A stretch of 64,000 bases of DNA from Quillaja saponaria (lineage: Eukaryota > Streptophyta > Magnoliopsida > Fabales > Quillajaceae): assembly GCA_029379385.1 (NCBI GenBank), contig CM055611.1:18174062-18238061 (forward strand), given 5' to 3'. Position numbers and translations under genes: made by a program. The notes under the pieces are model-generated. The model had not been told where the DNA came from. It did no database searches and worked only from the letters and a program-made list of their open reading frames with translations. How positions within the stretch are numbered: position 1 is the first letter of the stretch; each line of letters starts with the position of its first letter. This document shows, piece by piece, positions 14,701 to 26,008 of the stretch.

Positions 14701-15196
14701 AATAATTAAATTTGCTTCTTATCTCCAAGAGTACAGTATACTTCATCTATGGCATTGCATTTTTGTCACTAATCTTATCATTTTGAGCAATCCCAATCAA
14801 ATAGTCATCATAATCCTCATTTTGAGCAATCCCAATCAAATAATCATCATAATCATCATCTGTCTTAAAAAAGTTGGAGGGAGTAGTTATATTCTTATTA
14901 ACATTTCACATGGATAAATTAATCCAAATTTTCTTTGATCAAGACAGCAATAATTCAACTTAAATGGTTTCTTTATAGGTGCATAAAATTTTGTCCTTTA
15001 TCAATATGTCATTCGTGCAAATTGTAGTAGTGTTTTGGATACTTTGACCCAAAGAAGCACATGTTTCCCTTGAAATTTTCTAAAACTCTGCCACTAGTTT
15101 TTATATTGCTGACAACCAAATATTTTAGCAAACATGTCTTGAATCTCTCACAAAAACTTGGAGTGGAGGTGAGGTAACTGAAGTTTGAGGAACGAA
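11703..15196. other. AT-rich intergenic region between the acyltransferase and the P450
   Basis: The first 300 bases are probably the promoter and 5' UTR of the minus-strand acyltransferase. The rest is AT-rich with poly-A/T runs and no recognisable gene or transposon domain. The last 200 bases should include the P450 promoter. Confidence 0.5.
14779..14856. repeat. Two tandem 39-bp units upstream of the P450
   Basis: Units 14779-14817 and 14818-14856 both start CATTTTGAGCAATCCCAATC and differ at only a few positions. They lie about 340-420 bases before the P450 start codon, so they may fall in its promoter. Confidence 0.85.
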
Positions 15197-17727
15197 ATGG
15201 AACTAGAATGGTTGTGGCTCAGTCTTGCAGCATTCTTAGGAGGTTATGTTTTTGTATTTGGGTTTCTAAGGAATGTCAATGAATGGTATTATGTCTGCAA
15301 GCAGGGGAAGAAGCAATACCCATTACCTCCAGGTGATATGGGATGGCCTCTACTTGGTAATTTAATTACCTTCATGAGAACTTTCAGATCTGGTGATCCT
15401 GATTCTTTCATCAACAACCTCATTTCCAGGTTTTCTCAATCTCTTTCTCACAGTCATACACACAAACACATAAAAAGCAAAGTACTGAAAACTAAGAAAA
15501 TTTTCCAGTAGAAATTTAAAGAACTAATCGACTCAGTTATTGCTTTTCAGATATGGGAGGACTGGTATCTACAAGACCCACTTGTTTGGGAATCCAAGCA
15601 TTATAATTTGTATGCCTGAAATATGCAGGCAGGTGTTGGTTGATGATCAAACATTCAAATATGGGTACCCTAAAACCACTCTGCTTCTAACAGGTAAAAG
15701 ATCATTCCATAGCCTTTCTAATGCAGAACACAAGCGCCTTCGCCGGCTAACCATTGCTCCAATCACCGGCCACCATGCGCTAGCGATGTATATCGATCGA
15801 ATAGAGGACATTGTGATTAATTCCTTAGAAGAATGGGCTAGCATGTATCATCCAATTGAGCTCTTTAAAGAGACTAAGAAGATTTCCTTTAAAGTCATCA
15901 CTCATATTTTCATGGGTTCCAAAAGTGATTCTGTTATCAAGGCAGTAGATAATTTATTTGGTGATTTGCATAATGGATTAATCTCGATTCCCATTAACAT
16001 ACCAGGCTTCACTTTCCACAAAGCACTCAAGGTAACACTTTTTTTTTCTTAATAAGGATGTTGATTTTTTATTGCTGGGTTCAATCCTAATTCCTATGTT
16101 CTGTTTCTTTTAGGCAAGAAAAAAGTTGGTGAGCATACTTCAATCTTTTGTGGAAAAGAGGAGAGTGATGATGAGAAGTGAAAAGTATGAGGAAAAGAAG
16201 GATATGATGGATAAACTTTTGGTAGTTGAAGATGAAGATGGTAGAAAATTGGAGGATGAAGAAATCATAGATTTGCTATTACTGTTTTTGTTAGCTGGTC
16301 ATGATAGCTCTGCTTTGGGAATGTTGTGGTCAACCATATATTTAACAGAGAATCCAGAATTCTTGCAGAAAGCCAAGGTGGGTTCTATATTTTTGAGTTA
16401 AAACAAGAACGGATTTTGACATTACATAAGGGATGTTATAAGCAAAGGAAAATGATATTTTCCAGGAAGAGCAGGAAGAGATCATAAGGAGGAGATCGTC
16501 TACGCGAGATCGGTTGAATCTCACTGAAATTAGACAAATGGTGCTTCTTTCTAAGGTATCTCTGATCCACATTTGGTAGATTTCATGTTGATTCTCTTAT
16601 ATGGAATTCTGAAAAAATTAAAATTATTAGAAACCGTTTTGATAGTACGAACATTGTCTATAATAGTATCAAAGACCTTGTGATCACTGATAATTTTATT
16701 TTATTTTGGTAGTAAATTCCATTTTTGTCACTCATCAAAAGTTATTCTGATTTCTTAACTGATTCACTTTTAATTCATGTTCAATGTGGTATGTAGGTAA
16801 TTGAGGAAACGTTACGTCGAACTAATATCCTATTTTCAATATTCAGAGAAGCAAATATTGATGTTAACATTAATGGTTGGTTATCTAACATCCAATCTTT
16901 CATATTTCTTATATATTTGTTTGTTAAAATTACATAATTATATAACTTAATTACTTCTGAAAATTGGAAAAAAAAATTCAGGTTATACCATTCCTAAAGG
17001 GTGGAAAGTTTTGATCTGGTCAAGAGGTGTTCATATGGATCCTGAAATTTATGCAAACCCACTTGAGTTCAATCCTACTAGATGGAATGTAAGTACATAG
17101 GAGCAAAATTAAAATGTCATTTTCCTTTCCTTGTCCTATTTTTTAGGTTTAGGGTTACATAACATGTTGTAACAGTATTAATATATCTGATATATATGCA
17201 GAATAATAATGCCAAAGTAGGATCTTACCTCCCATTTGGAGCAGGAAGTAGGCTTTGCCCTGGAAGTGATCTGGCAAAACTTGAGATCACTATTTTCCTT
17301 CATTATTTCCTACTTAACTACAAGTGAGTAACTTTTTTGACACTGAGGAATTACCCCAGATTCTACCCCACTTGTTGGCTTGATACACATTTGATGTCTT
17401 TTACACATCTCACATTTATGATCTTTGTAATTTGTCAATATAATAATTTTTTTTTCTAAATAAGTTGATTAACCAATAATTTTATCTCAGATTAGCATGA
17501 AATTAAATCAAACTCATTAATCACTAAGTTTACTTTATTAATTGATTTCAGTGAAGGCATTTTTTCATTTTCTCTGAAATTGGATACACTTATTACTAAA
17601 CTTTTAACAATTATCATTTTTGTTTTTGTGCAGATTGGAGAGAACTAATCCAAAGTGCCCCTGGACTTACTTACCAGTACCAACACCTAGAGATAACTGC
17701 CTTGCAAAAGTCATAAAGATCCCATGA
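15197..17727 (+). CDS. Cytochrome P450, CYP88 family (CYP88D / kaurenoic-acid-oxidase-like)
   Basis: Eight exons: 15197-15429, 15551-16031, 16114-16377, 16466-16555, 16797-16875, 16982-17088, 17202-17323 and 17634-17727, giving 489 aa. An N-terminal membrane anchor (about residues 4-24) precedes [14 protein letters not shown]. The I-helix oxygen-binding motif is AGHDSS (299-304), the K-helix ExxR is ETLR (360-363), and the heme loop is [10 protein letters not shown] with Cys437. It is therefore probably an active ER monooxygenase. CYP88A enzymes oxidise ent-kaurenoic acid in gibberellin synthesis; legume CYP88D6 oxidises beta-amyrin at C-11. Stretches such as [31 protein letters not shown] and the C-terminal CLAKVIK look closer to CYP88D than to CYP88A as I recall them, so a triterpenoid or diterpenoid substrate is inference. 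It lies 636 bases upstream of the first SDR gene on the same strand. Confidence 0.93.
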
Positions 17728-18363
17728 TCATGATCAGCTTAAACTCACATCAGCAAGCATACAAAATGTATATCTGAAATTTCTTTCTTCTAGAAAGAAT
17801 AGCAGTGACTTGAATTGCTGCATTATGATTTACAATGGTAAAAGAAAAATTGCTAAACATATGACACTTTTTTGGTTAGTGTCTAAAAACTTCCTTCATT
17901 AACCATTTTCAGTTAATGAAAGGAGCAAATAACACTAATGTTGTGCATTACAAAGGGAGCAAATTTCAAATTAATAAGCGTTAGAGAAGGCACTGCCTTT
18001 TAATATCACCCAGTGGTCTATCTCTAAAGCAAGTGAGCTAATGGTCCAAACACTGACCACTAAGAGAGCTAATCATTTATTCAGTGACTAAAATTTATTC
18101 TTAAGAAATTGTATGCCAAATCAAAATTATAGGCACATAAATCACGTTTATTTATGGTACTGTTTCTAGTTCTTATTATATTATAGAAAAAGAGAAGATG
18201 ACAATGCTAGGTAATGTTTTAAAATTTCCCACTATTTAAAAAGTTAAAGCCCATTGTTGATAGAATAAACAGGCATTCCTGCTAGACCAGCTGACTCCTG
18301 CGCATTCCCCATCTTCAAATCATTCCTCGAAACACAGAAGATAGAAACGTTGGAGAGCATCAA
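17728..18363 (+). promoter_or_regulatory. P450 3' flank and promoter of SDR copy 1, part of a duplicated unit
   Basis: The first 150 bases (P450 3' UTR) are closely repeated at about 20095-20290. The part from about 17905 to 18363 is repeated upstream of SDR copy 2 (about 21060-21585), including a conserved stretch with CTCTAAAGCAAGTGAGC. No separate gene is visible. Confidence 0.7.
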
Positions 18364-19850
18364 ATGGAAGAAAACAAAGGAAAAGTATGTGTAACAGGAG
18401 GTACAGGGTATATTGCATCATGGCTGATCATGAGGCTCCTTGAAAATGGTTATGCTGTAAATACAACTGTCAGATCAAACCCAGGTGTGAAATCAACTTT
18501 ATGCAAAGAAGAATTGTGCCTAGCTAGTCTAACGGAATACTATAAAAGAAAAGTGTTATTTGGATGATGGCAAAGAAGGAAAAAAAGAAACTGTAATTTT
18601 AGCATGTTCCAAATCTGTTAATCACATTTTGATCATTTAGTTTTTGTGTTCTAAACAACTGAAAACATGCAATGATCTTTGTTTTGGAACATCAGTTTAA
18701 GTTATATGTATTGAAATTCATATGCCAAGTTAATTATAAGATTATCATTTTAACAATTGAGCAGAGAACAAGAAAGATGTTAACTTCCTCACAAGTCTAC
18801 CAGGTGCAACCCAGAATCTCCAAATTTTCAAAGCAGATCTAGGCAACCCAGAAAGTTTCGATTCAGCTATTCAAGGATGCATTGGAGTTTTTCACGTTGC
18901 TGCTACAATTGACCTTGAAGGAAAAGAAATTGAGGAAATAGTGACTAAAACATCTATCAATGCAACACTGGGCATCTTAAGGGCCTGCCAAAATTCAAAG
19001 ACAGTGAAGCGAGTTGTGTACACTTCTAGTGTCTCTGCTGTTGCTTCAAGTGGTAATAAAGATGACCAAGTAGTAGATGAGAGCTTCTGGAGCAACATAG
19101 ATTTTCTTAGAGCTCGAAACCGACTCCGGGATTCATATGCTATTTCTAAGACATTAACAGAAAAGGCAGCTCTTGAATTTGCAGAACAAAATGGAATAGA
19201 TGTTGTAACAATTCTTCCTTCTTTAGTGGTTGGCCCTTTCATTTGTCCTAAACTTGCTGGCTCAGTTCATGTTGCATTAGCTATGGCATTTGGTATGGTA
19301 GATGTAATATTTGTGCATAAACATGTTCTGCATCTTCAATTTTTTGAGAATTACTTGCAAGCAAACTTGATCAATTGAAATTGATGCAGGTAACAAGGAT
19401 TTAAATTGGTATCCTCTTCATGCTGTACACGTGGAAGATCTAGCTAGAGCATGTTTATTTCTCTTTGAACATTCTAATCCAAAAGGGAGGTATATTTGTT
19501 CTTCAGAGTTTGTAACTATTGAAAGGATGTATGAATTTCTTTCTAACAACTACCCAGAATTTGAAGTACCAACTATAGAGTGAGTTTAATATCCTTTTCC
19601 TTGGTATTTAATTAGATATGCACAATCTCAAGTTTTTTTTCTCTTTGATTTTAATTACTTTACCGAAAAATGTTCTTTCTTGTCTTATGTTTAATTTATT
19701 TATTGTAGCTCTCTAAGGGAATTTAAAGGCCGTGAAAAATATGACCTATCCTCAAAGAAGCTATTGGATTCTGGATTCAGATTTAAGTACGGCTTTGATG
19801 AAATGTTCGATGAAGCGATCCAATGCTGCAAAGAAAAGGGGTATCTCTAA
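18364..19850 (+). CDS. SDR copy 1 (type A, intact): vestitone / dihydroflavonol reductase-like
   Basis: Exons 18364-18484, 18765-19292, 19390-19579 and 19709-19850 give 326 aa, the usual length of vestitone reductases. The NADPH-binding GGTGYIASW follows the N-terminus, with Arg in NTTVRSNPG for the phosphate. Catalytic residues are Ser128/129 (YTSS), Tyr165 and Lys169 (YAISK). The C-terminus [11 protein letters not shown] is typical of vestitone reductase-like enzymes. The family reduces carbonyls of flavonoids, isoflavonoids and related phenolics in the cytosol; the substrate here is unknown. Intron 1 has a weak donor (G|GTGTGA). If it is not spliced, translation stops after 67 codons, so expression should be checked. 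It is the only open copy of type A. Confidence 0.92.
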
Positions 19851-20061
19851 TAAGTCTATGGGCATTCTAAGCGGTAAGCATTGTCTTTTAAAGCTAAGAT
19901 AAAGGGGGCAGTGCTTTGGTCTCAACAAGGAGGTTGGAAGGAATTAACTCTCATCAAATTATTTTAGGAATAACATGGTGTATTGGTGTAGGGATAGTTT
20001 TGTTTTGTGAACAACAATCGTTTGTAAATATGTGAATGTCACAAAAAAGTTAGTGAGAAAT

Positions 20062-20094
20062 GACTGCCTTGCAAAACTCATAAAGATCACATGA
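20062..20094 (+). pseudogene. Relic of the last exon of the CYP88 P450
   Basis: These 33 bases read D-C-L-A-K-L-I-K-I-T-stop. They match the end of the upstream P450 ([14 protein letters not shown]), and the match continues into the P450 3' UTR up to about 20290. Nothing else of the P450 is present before this point. The relic marks the left breakpoint of a tandem duplication that produced SDR copy 2. Confidence 0.85.
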
Positions 20095-20295
20095 TCATGA
20101 ACAGCTTAAACTCTCATCAGCAAGCACTCAAAATGCATATCTGAAATTTCTTTCTTTTAGAAAGAATAGCAGTGAAATGTTTGCGTTCAGCCACCCACTT
20201 GTAACATCACAGAGACTTGAATTGCTGCATTATGATTTACATTGGTAAAAGAAAAATTACTAAACATATGACAATTTTGTAGTTGTAGTGTCTAA

Positions 20296-20770
20296 TGGCT
20301 TCAAGAGAACTAGAGAACAATTGCAGAAAATATTTGGATAGTGATATATGGGAACTTGTTCTACACTGTGATTTGACACCTTCAATGAGACTTTGCTTTT
20401 CATATTGCACTGTGTTTTCAAGAGATTAGAAAATAAATAAAGCTGATTTGATTAAAATGTTGATGGCACAAGGTATTTTTACTCAAGTCTCAAGGCAGGG
20501 GAGTGTAGACTTCGAAATGATTGGAGAGCAGTATTTCAATAACTTGGCCATGTTCTCTTTCTTTTAAAGAGTTTGAGAAAGAGGGTTAGGGTGCTATCAG
20601 AACTTGCAAGATGCATGATATACATGATGTTGCTCAATATCTAAACAAATAATGAATGTTTTGGGATGGAAGTTGATAAAGAGCAAAGAGCAGACCCAGC
20701 TTATGGAAATTCCCGACAGCTCTTTCTGCAGAGGAAATAGATTATGTAATCTCATGCTTTGGATAGGAAT
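20296..20770 (+). pseudogene. NB-ARC fragment of a CC-NBS-LRR resistance-type gene
   Basis: The frames read SDIWEL, then LCFSYCTVFSRD, LIKMLMAQGIF, IGEQYFNNLAM and, after frameshifts, IRTCKMHDIHDVAQ. These are in the order of the NB-ARC ARC2 region of plant NLRs: the RCFSYCAVFPKD-type block, the KLWMAQGF-type block and the MHD motif. Stops (TAG after VFSRD, TAA and TGA after NNLAM) and frame changes show it is dead. No P-loop or kinase-2 was seen. It interrupts the duplicated spacer between SDR copies 1 and 2; the matching spacer upstream of copy 1 lacks it. Confidence 0.75.
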
Positions 20771-21585
20771 CTCTTTGGACTTTAGAAGATTAATGGATCA
20801 CTTCTAGTTTATGATTTGTATAAAATACAGATCAATGAAGTTCCCATTTAAGTTTTCGCCATTTGGAAACAGAGAAACATTCTCGGTGTTTGTTTTGTTA
20901 CCAACCAAAAGTGAAAGCTTACATGCAGAATAATGTGAATATTTTGCAAAACCCTTCCCTGTTGTTGCAGAAAAATTGGCAAATGTTGTCTAAATTATGT
21001 TCCTCACTTGATCATTGTGTACCAAAAAGGTAGAGGAATTCTGCTTACCTTAATCATTTTCAGCTAAAGAAACGGGCAAATAACACTGGTTATGAATTAT
21101 GATGGCTGTACCAACATTGCGAGTAATTTGCAATGACAACACGAATCAAAATGACCTATTAATTTATCTGAAAATTATTAAGGGAGCAAATTTTAAATTC
21201 ATCAAAGTGTTAGAGAAGGCACTGCCTTTTAATATCATTCAATGGTCTATCTCTAAAGCAAGTGAGCTAATGGTCCAAACACTGACCACTAAGTGAGCTA
21301 ATCATTTATGGTTTTCAGTGACTAAAATTTCTTCTTGAGAAATAGTATACCAAATATAAATTCCAGAACATAAAGCACTTTTATTTTTGTACTATTTTTA
21401 GTTTTTATCATATTATAAAAAAAGAAGAAGAGAATTTAAAGAGAAGATGACAATGTTAGGTAATGCTTTAAAGCAATATCTCACTATTTTTAAAAGTTAA
21501 AACCCATTTTTGAAGGCATTCCTGCTAAACCAGTTGACTCCTACTCCTTCCCTCATCTTCAAATAGACAAATTAGAGAGCATCAA
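20770..21585 (+). other. Remainder of inserted spacer and promoter of SDR copy 2
   Basis: Bases up to about 21050 have no counterpart upstream of copy 1 and may be further decayed NLR sequence; I see no clear LRR. From about 21060 the sequence again matches the spacer before copy 1 and leads into the copy 2 start codon. Confidence 0.5.
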
Positions 21586-23081
21586 ATGGAAGAAAACAAA
21601 GGAAAAGTATGTGTAACAGGAGGTACAGGGCATATTGCATCATGGCTGATCATGAGGCTCCTTGAAAATGGTTTTGCTGTAAACACCACTGTCAGATCAA
21701 ACCCAGGTATGAAGTCAACTTTATGCAAAGAAGAATTGTGCCTAGCTAGTCTAATGGAATACCAAAAAACAGTGTTATTTGGTTGATGGCAAAGAAAGGA
21801 AAAAAAGAACTGTAATTTTAGCATGTTCCAAATCTGTTGATCACATTTTGATCATTTAGTTTTTCTGATTTAAACAACTGAAAACTTGTAAAAGATCTTT
21901 GTTTTGGAACATTATTTTAAGTAATTTGTATTGAAATTCATATGCTAAGTTAATTATGAGATTATCATTTTGAACAATTGAGCAGAAAACAAGAAAGATG
22001 TTAGCTTCCTCACAAGTCTACCAGGAGCAACCCAGAATCTCCAAATTTTCAAAGCAGATCTAAGCAACCCAGAAAGTTTTGATGCAGCAATTCAAGGATG
22101 CGTTGGAGTCTTTCATGTTGCTGCTACAATTGATCTTGAAGGAAAAGAACTTGAGGAAATAGTAACCAAAACATCTATCAATGCAACACTAGGCATCTTG
22201 AGGGCCTGCCTAAATTCAAAGACAGTGAAGCGAGTTGTGTACACTTCTAGTGCTGCTGCTGTTGCCTTTAGTGGTAATAAAGATGACCAAGTAGTAGATG
22301 AGAGCTTCTGGAGCAATTTAGATTTTCTTAGAGCATGAAACCGACTTGGAGATTCATATGCAATTTCTAAGACATTAACAGAAAAGACAGCTCTTGAATT
22401 TGCAGAACAAAATGGAATAGATATTGTAACAATTCTTCCTTCTTTTGTGGTTGGCCCCTTCATTTGTCCTAAACTTGCTGGCTCGGTTCATGCTGCATTG
22501 GCTATGGCATTTGGTATGTTAGATGTAATATTTGTGCATAAACATGTTCTGCATCTTCAATTTTTTGAGGATTACTTGCAAGCGAACTTGATCAATTGAA
22601 ATTGATGCAGGTAACAAGGATTTATATAGGCATCCTTTTCATGCTGTACATGTGGAAGATCTAGCTAGAGCATATTTATTTCTCTTTGAACATTCTAATC
22701 CAAAAGGGAGGTATATTTGTTCATCAGAGTAGGTAACTATTGAAAGGATGTATGAATTTCTTTCTAACAACTACCCAGAATATGAAGTACCAACTATAGA
22801 GTGAGTTTAATATCCTTTTCTTTGGTATTTAATTAGATATGTGTAATCTCAAGTTTTTTTTTTTTTTTTTTTCACTTTGATCTTAATTAATGTGCTGAAA
22901 ATGTTCTTTCTTATCTTATGTTTTATTTACTTATTGTAGCTCTTTAAAGGAATTTAAAGGCCGTGAAAAATATGATCTATCCTCAAAGAAGCTTTTGGAG
23001 GCTGGATTCAAATTTAAGTATGGGTTTGACGAAATGTTCGATGAAACAATCCATTGCTGCAAAGAAAAGGGGTATCTCTAA
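21586..23081 (+). pseudogene. SDR copy 2 (type A), inactivated by two nonsense codons
   Basis: All four exons are present with the same lengths as copy 1 (21586-21706, 21986-22513, 22611-22800, 22940-23081), and all GT-AG splice sites are kept. Only two disabling changes are seen. TGA at 22336-22338 replaces the CGA Arg codon of copy 1, a C-to-T change. TAG at 22730-22732 stands where copy 1 has TTT and copy 3 has TAT. The first stop removes the catalytic YAISK region. The NADPH motif (GGTGHIASW) and the C-terminal CCKEKGYL are otherwise preserved, so the loss looks recent. A sequencing error could mimic one stop but hardly both. Confidence 0.88.
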
Positions 23082-25890
23082 AAGTCTAAGGGCACCCTAG
23101 CGTGTCGTTTTAAGTTAAGCGAAGATAAAGGGGCAATGCTTTGGTTTCGACAACGAGCCTGAGGGGAATTAACTATCCAAATTATTTAAGGAAGGCTTGG
23201 TGTAGGGATAGTTTTGTTTCGTGCACGCCAATAGTTAGTAAATATGTGAATTTTAAAAAATAAGTTATGTGAGATGGCCATTGTGTTTCTGTCTACGTAT
23301 TATTTGTGAAGATTTGAAACTTGAAATCTTGATTGTATTGAGTTATATCTGATCATCAAATATTTTAAAAAAATCTTTGTTACTTGGGCTACGTCTCCTT
23401 TCACCACAGTCCACTAGATTTACACTTTTTCTCTTATTTTTATTTTTACAAAAACTTTTAAATAAATTAATATCAGATCTTTGAATTTCTTGTAGTGAGT
23501 CAGATAAATTGCTTGCTGTTTTTTTTTGTCTTTTTGTTGGAAATTTTAGTATTTCCGATTCAATTGATCTCTTTTTATATGAAAGATTTTGATTTAGTGT
23601 TTGAGTTGAACAATTAATTTTGAATTTTTTGTGAAAATTTTTTACTATAAAAATTGTTGACATCGATTTTTTGTGATAATACTCATATTATATTAAAGAG
23701 TAAGGTTAGATCCTGAATTGGAGATAAAAAGTTAGAAGTGATATTAAATATGAACATATTTCAATTAATTTGTTTTATTATAATTGTCGTCTATGTTAAT
23801 AAAAAATTATCTTTAAAACTATTATTATTAAAGTCGATGTATAAATCTCACTATCGTCTTAGAACACGTGGATTGAAACTCATGCTACCATGTTTTATTT
23901 CGTTTTTAGGTTTATTGATTTGTCTTTCTTCACTTTTTCTTTTTTGTCTTTCTTGGTTGGTTTATTGAGTTGTCTTTCTACGAAGAGTTTCACAGTGGAT
24001 ACTCATGCTACGAAGATATTTGCTTCTTTTTTTTTTTTTTTTTTGAAGCAAGCTAAATAGAAGAGCCTAGATTCTAGAATTCTAGTCTTTTGGTTTGTTA
24101 TCAAAAAAATAATTTTGAATCATAAGAATATGAAAAAAAAAAATATATATATATTTTTGTTAATATAATATAAATAGTGTGTCATTTTGTTGTAAGTGTT
24201 ATAGAAAAGTTACAAACGAATAACTTCTTAAAAATTGGTTAAAATTGTGTTAGATATTTGACCAAAATTGATTTTCAATTTTGACCAAATATGATATTAT
24301 AGAAGCTAAACATGACTTTTAGTTATAAATGCCAAACACATGTTCCAAACACAAAACTAAACAGACACAGTCAATTACAATATGTATTTTGATAATCTAC
24401 TTTCTTTTTCATGAAACCTCACTTTCTATCTCCGTACAAGCTAGTACTAAAATAGAAAAAGTAACTCTGAATTACAACTACTCCTAGTTTATGCTAACAA
24501 AACTCTCTAATTTTTATTCTATTCAAATGTGATTACAAACATAATTTATGATTAAATACAAGTTGGGACATAAATGTAAAAATACATTCAATGACATAAG
24601 TATAAGGGCATAACAGTAATTTACTCTAATTATTAAAATACAAAGAAATACTTTATTTAAAACTAATTATTAAAGCTTAATCTTATTATAAAACTAATTA
24701 TTAAAGCTTACTATTATTTAAAACTTATTATTAAAGCTTAATTTATTATATACTTGGAGATTATGGAGTTTATGTCAATCACTGAAATTTTAATATGAGG
24801 CTGGGATAGTTACCATGTTTTTTTTATTCTTTTCATCGAAAATATGAGGGTGGATTGTTACTATGTTTGTTTGAACTGTTTGATTAAATATTGTATTCAT
24901 CTTTCTCATCTCTTTTTTCTCAATTTGCCAATTTAAAGCTTTCACTTACCAAGTCAGATCTGACTCTCATGGATATTTCAATCGATACTAGAGGTTGTGG
25001 ATGACAAAAATATGGCATGACAGAAATTTGTATTCTGAATTTCAGATCAGACTATTGTTAATAACTCCCAGGATACTGGTTCAATCTATAGTACAATAAA
25101 TTAACCTTGAGTATTTAGATGTGAGGGTAAGTTAACAATTTTTAAGAAAAAACATAAATAAAAGTGCAGAAAAGGTATAAATAAAGATAAATAAAGTGTA
25201 AAGATTTGTTGATTGGTTCAAAAACTTTTACAAATGTGTCCCTCGCCAAATAGTTATAGTAGTAGCGATTTTAATATAATTATTTAAATTTAAAAGCATA
25301 ATTGCTCCTAAATACACATGGCAATCAATTTTTAATAAATAACTATAATTAATTATCTTAAACTAAAATTGCTTACATTATTATTCTCTAAAATTTGAAC
25401 AACAATAATTGACTTTCATAACTTCACTCATTTGCAATTAGTCTGATACTTTGATGTCTCCTCATATGATGGCTACTTTGTTGCATTTATTTAACTAACA
25501 TCAAATTTTGGCTTGATAGTTCATTCGGTCCACTCATCAAGTAAATTCTTGATTGGATTCGAGCAAATTGTAATATCCTATGTCACATTCGGTCATAAAG
25601 ATGTAAATTTAGGATTACAATAATACTTCCCATATTGCCTTTGTCGTCTATACTAGAGTAATATGATAAAACTCAAATTCACTTGATCATACTAAATTAT
25701 TCTTATAATTCAAAAAGTTGCAAATCACTTGAAATTTAGGCTTCTACAACATATCAAATCATTAGACTTCGTTTCCTGTATCTCCCGTCTGTCGTCTCTT
25801 TTTTTACAACATCTCTAACATTTGTTACCCACGCATCCCATTTTTCATGGTTTCTTAATTCATTCGGTGCGAGAAACCTGGCCTTACAAC
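23082..25890. other. Long AT-rich spacer; start is duplicated 3' flank
   Basis: About 260 bases after copy 2 match the 3' flank of copy 3 (28603-28870), and scattered similarity continues to about 23700. The rest is AT-rich with T runs (around 24028-24044). Open frames on both strands at 23343-23968 show low-complexity Lys- or Leu-rich translations and resemble no family I know. Confidence 0.5.
24648..24745. repeat. AT-rich tandem repeat with AAAGCTTA, about three units
   Basis: Three imperfect copies of a roughly 30-38-base unit, each containing CTAATTATTAAAGCTTA or a close variant. No function is suggested. Confidence 0.65.
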
Positions 25891-26008
25891 TATATATAAG
25901 GTATTGCATGATGTGAATACTCCCCTTCACCATTCTAGCCAGCCTAAACTCTCTTCATTTCTATGCACATTTCATCTTCTTTAGTTAAAGTTCTTCAAAT
26001 CCACAACA

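Noticed and set aside
18892..19242. Antisense 116-codon frame in SDR exon 2, also in copy 2
   Set aside because: Conserved only because the sense strand is conserved; mirror of a real exon.
23343..23968. Opposed open frames of 106 and 76 codons after SDR copy 2
   Set aside because: Low-complexity translations in AT-rich DNA, partly overlapping a flank shared with copy 3; no family resemblance or splice context.
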